Under the pieces are notes generated by a model, which saw only the letters and a program-made list of their open reading frames with translations, did not search any database and had not been told where the DNA came from. The position numbers and the translations under genes are program-made. This document shows positions 62,893 to 64,000 of a stretch of DNA of 64,000 nt, piece by piece. This DNA is from Eubacteriales bacterium (GTDB taxonomy: Bacteria; Bacillota; Clostridia; Christensenellales; CAG-138), in the NCBI GenBank assembly GCA_021373115.1, contig JAJFTI010000011.1, positions 1 through 64,000 of the forward strand. The letters are read 5' to 3'. Positions within the stretch are counted from its first letter, which is position 1. Each line of letters starts with the position of its first letter.

Positions 62893-64000
62893 GTCTTAAT
62901 TCTCCAATTTTCAGAGCTTGCTCTCCAATATCGCGCCGATAAAACGCATGCTCAAACTCGATCCGCTCGGCCGCGCGATATGCCCTTTCCTGCGCGAGTC
63001 GCGGCGATTTGTCCACGGCGGTCACGCCGAGTACCCTTCCGCCGGAGGTAACGAACAAGCCCTGTTTTTGTATGGTTCCCGCGTGAAACACGGAAATGCA
63101 TTCCATTTGATCCGCGCCGTTCAGCAGAATCGGGTATCCCGTTTGATACCGCTGCGGATACCCGCCGGAAGCCAGCACCACGCAGCAGGCCGCGCCGCCG
63201 GAAAAGCGCACGGGAACCTCGCTCAAGCGCCCCTCTTCCACGGCGAGCATGATCTCGAACAGATCCGTCTCCAGCAGCGGAAGCACCGCCTGTGTTTCCG
63301 GATCGCCAAACCGGCAGTTGTACTCAATCACCTTCGGGCCGTTTGGGGTTAGCATCAAGCCGAAATATAGGCAACCGCGAAACGTCCGCCCCTCCGCGTT
63401 CATCGCATGCATGGTGGGCAGGAAGATCCGCTCCATGCATTCCTTCGCGATCTCCTTCGTGTAATACGGGTTCGGCGCGAGCGCCCCCATCCCTCCGGTA
63501 TTCGGGCCGCAGTCGCCGTCCAGCGCGCGCTTGTGATCCAGCGCCGAGACCATCGGGACGATCGTCTTCCCGTCCGTAAACGCCAGCACACTTGCCTCGT
63601 ATCCGTAAAGATGCTCCTCGATTACGACGCGCTTCCCGCTTTCTCCGAACACGCCCTGTTCCATGAACGCGTATACAGCTTCTTTTGCTTCCGCCTCGCT
63701 CGTGGCGACGGTTACGCCCTTGCCGAGCGCCGGCCCGTCCGCTTTGATGACGGGTAAAAACGAAATTCGCTGAAGATAAGCATACGCGTCCTCCGCACGG
63801 TCGAAGACTTCGTAAGCCGCGGTCGGGATGTTGTAGCGCTTCATCAGATCCTTTGCAAAGCTCTTGCTTCCCTCAATGGCCGCCGCAGCGGCACAAGGGC
63901 CGAAGCAGCGGATTCCGGCCGCGCGCAATCGATCCGCCAGCCCCAGAATCAGCGGGTCGTCCGGCCCGATGACGGCAAAGTCGATCCCGTTTTCCGTCGC
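62885..64000 (-). CDS. purD: Phosphoribosylamine-glycine ligase, N-terminus cut by window edge
   Basis: PurD joins glycine to phosphoribosylamine to give GAR. About 371 C-terminal residues are visible and the frame is open to the window edge (AVIGPDDPL at the cut). ATP-grasp landmarks are GSKSFAKDLMKRYNIPTA, VIKADGPALGKGVTVA, HKRALDGDCGPNTGGMGA, GCLYFGLMLTPNGPKVIEYN and CRFGDPETQAVLP. The C-terminal domain contains ASGGYPQRYQTGYPI. The start codon lies beyond 64000. Co-transcription with purL is implied by the overlap. Confidence 0.96.
   Translation of the reverse strand, partial: ATENGIDFAVIGPDDPLILGLADRLRAAGIRCFGPCAAAAAIEGSKSFAKDLMKRYNIPTAAYEVFDRAEDAYAYLQRISFLPVIKADGPALGKGVTVATSEAEAKEAVYAFMEQGVFGESGKRVVIEEHLYGYEASVLAFTDGKTIVPMVSALDHKRALDGDCGPNTGGMGALAPNPYYTKEIAKECMERIFLPTMHAMNAEGRTFRGCLYFGLMLTPNGPKVIEYNCRFGDPETQAVLPLLETDLFEIMLAVEEGRLSEVPVRFSGGAACCVVLASGGYPQRYQTGYPILLNGADQMECISVFHAGTIQKQGLFVTSGGRVLGVTAVDKSPRLAQERAYRAAERIEFEHAFYRRDIGEQALKIGELRHG

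Overview
The window looks like a chromosome segment of a Gram-positive-type anaerobe of the class Clostridia. Signs are SigA-type rpoD in a dgt-dnaG-rpoD operon, a CD1247-like zinc-ribbon protein, a single-chain PurL with a fused glutaminase, lipoproteins with Gly/Ala-Cys lipoboxes, strong AGGAGG-type ribosome binding sites, and frequent TTG starts. By eye the base composition is GC-rich, mid-50s percent. I cannot name the genus.

Layout. 1-141 is the edge of an IS3-family element. 346-1133 is a seven-tRNA operon on the minus strand with a consensus promoter and a terminator. 1257-5570 (minus) is a translation and RNA-modification operon: queA, tgt, tsaE, tsaB, rimI and a SEC-C protein. 5848-12433 (plus) is the phosphate regulon pstSCAB-phoU-phoPR. 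12672-14797 (plus) is an isolated pair: a D-Ala-D-Ala-ligase-like ATP-grasp enzyme and a lysine 2,3-aminomutase homologue. 14844-21838 (minus) is housekeeping: a GNAT with a membrane tail, rpoD, dnaG, dgt, a CD1247-like protein, efp and an aminopeptidase P homologue. A DUF368 membrane protein follows on the plus strand.

23149-31553 is the most unusual region. A HutC-type GntR regulator is divergent from an ECF transporter operon (S component, double ATPase, EcfT) that runs into five consecutive paralogues of the DUF62/SAM-hydroxide adenosyltransferase family. Three keep the Asp-Arg-His triad and two have lost it. A near-perfect palindrome lies just after the operon promoter, and a related site overlaps the regulator's own promoter.

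31714-44439 (minus) is a sugar-acid catabolism operon: FadR-type GntR regulator, split transketolase, ApnO-like dehydrogenase, ribose-type ABC importer with an ATPase-permease fusion, amidohydrolase, a membrane-anchored foldase-like protein, 2-hydroxyacid dehydrogenase and glycerate kinase. A shared AACGT-N3-ACGTT operator ties the regulator to the operon. The inferred logic is import, oxidation, transketolase cleavage, then hydroxypyruvate-type product to glycerate to 2-phosphoglycerate.

44714-52617 (minus) is a signalling block: hybrid histidine kinase, HD-GYP response regulator, orphan solute-binding lipoprotein and a LacI-sensor diguanylate cyclase. It is divergent from 53128-59132 (plus), a probable exopolysaccharide operon (glycosidase-like lipoprotein, HEAT-repeat membrane protein, processive GT2 synthase) followed by a DUF362 ferredoxin. 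Cyclic-di-GMP control of the polysaccharide is my inference from this arrangement. 59197-64000 (minus) is purL and the truncated purD.
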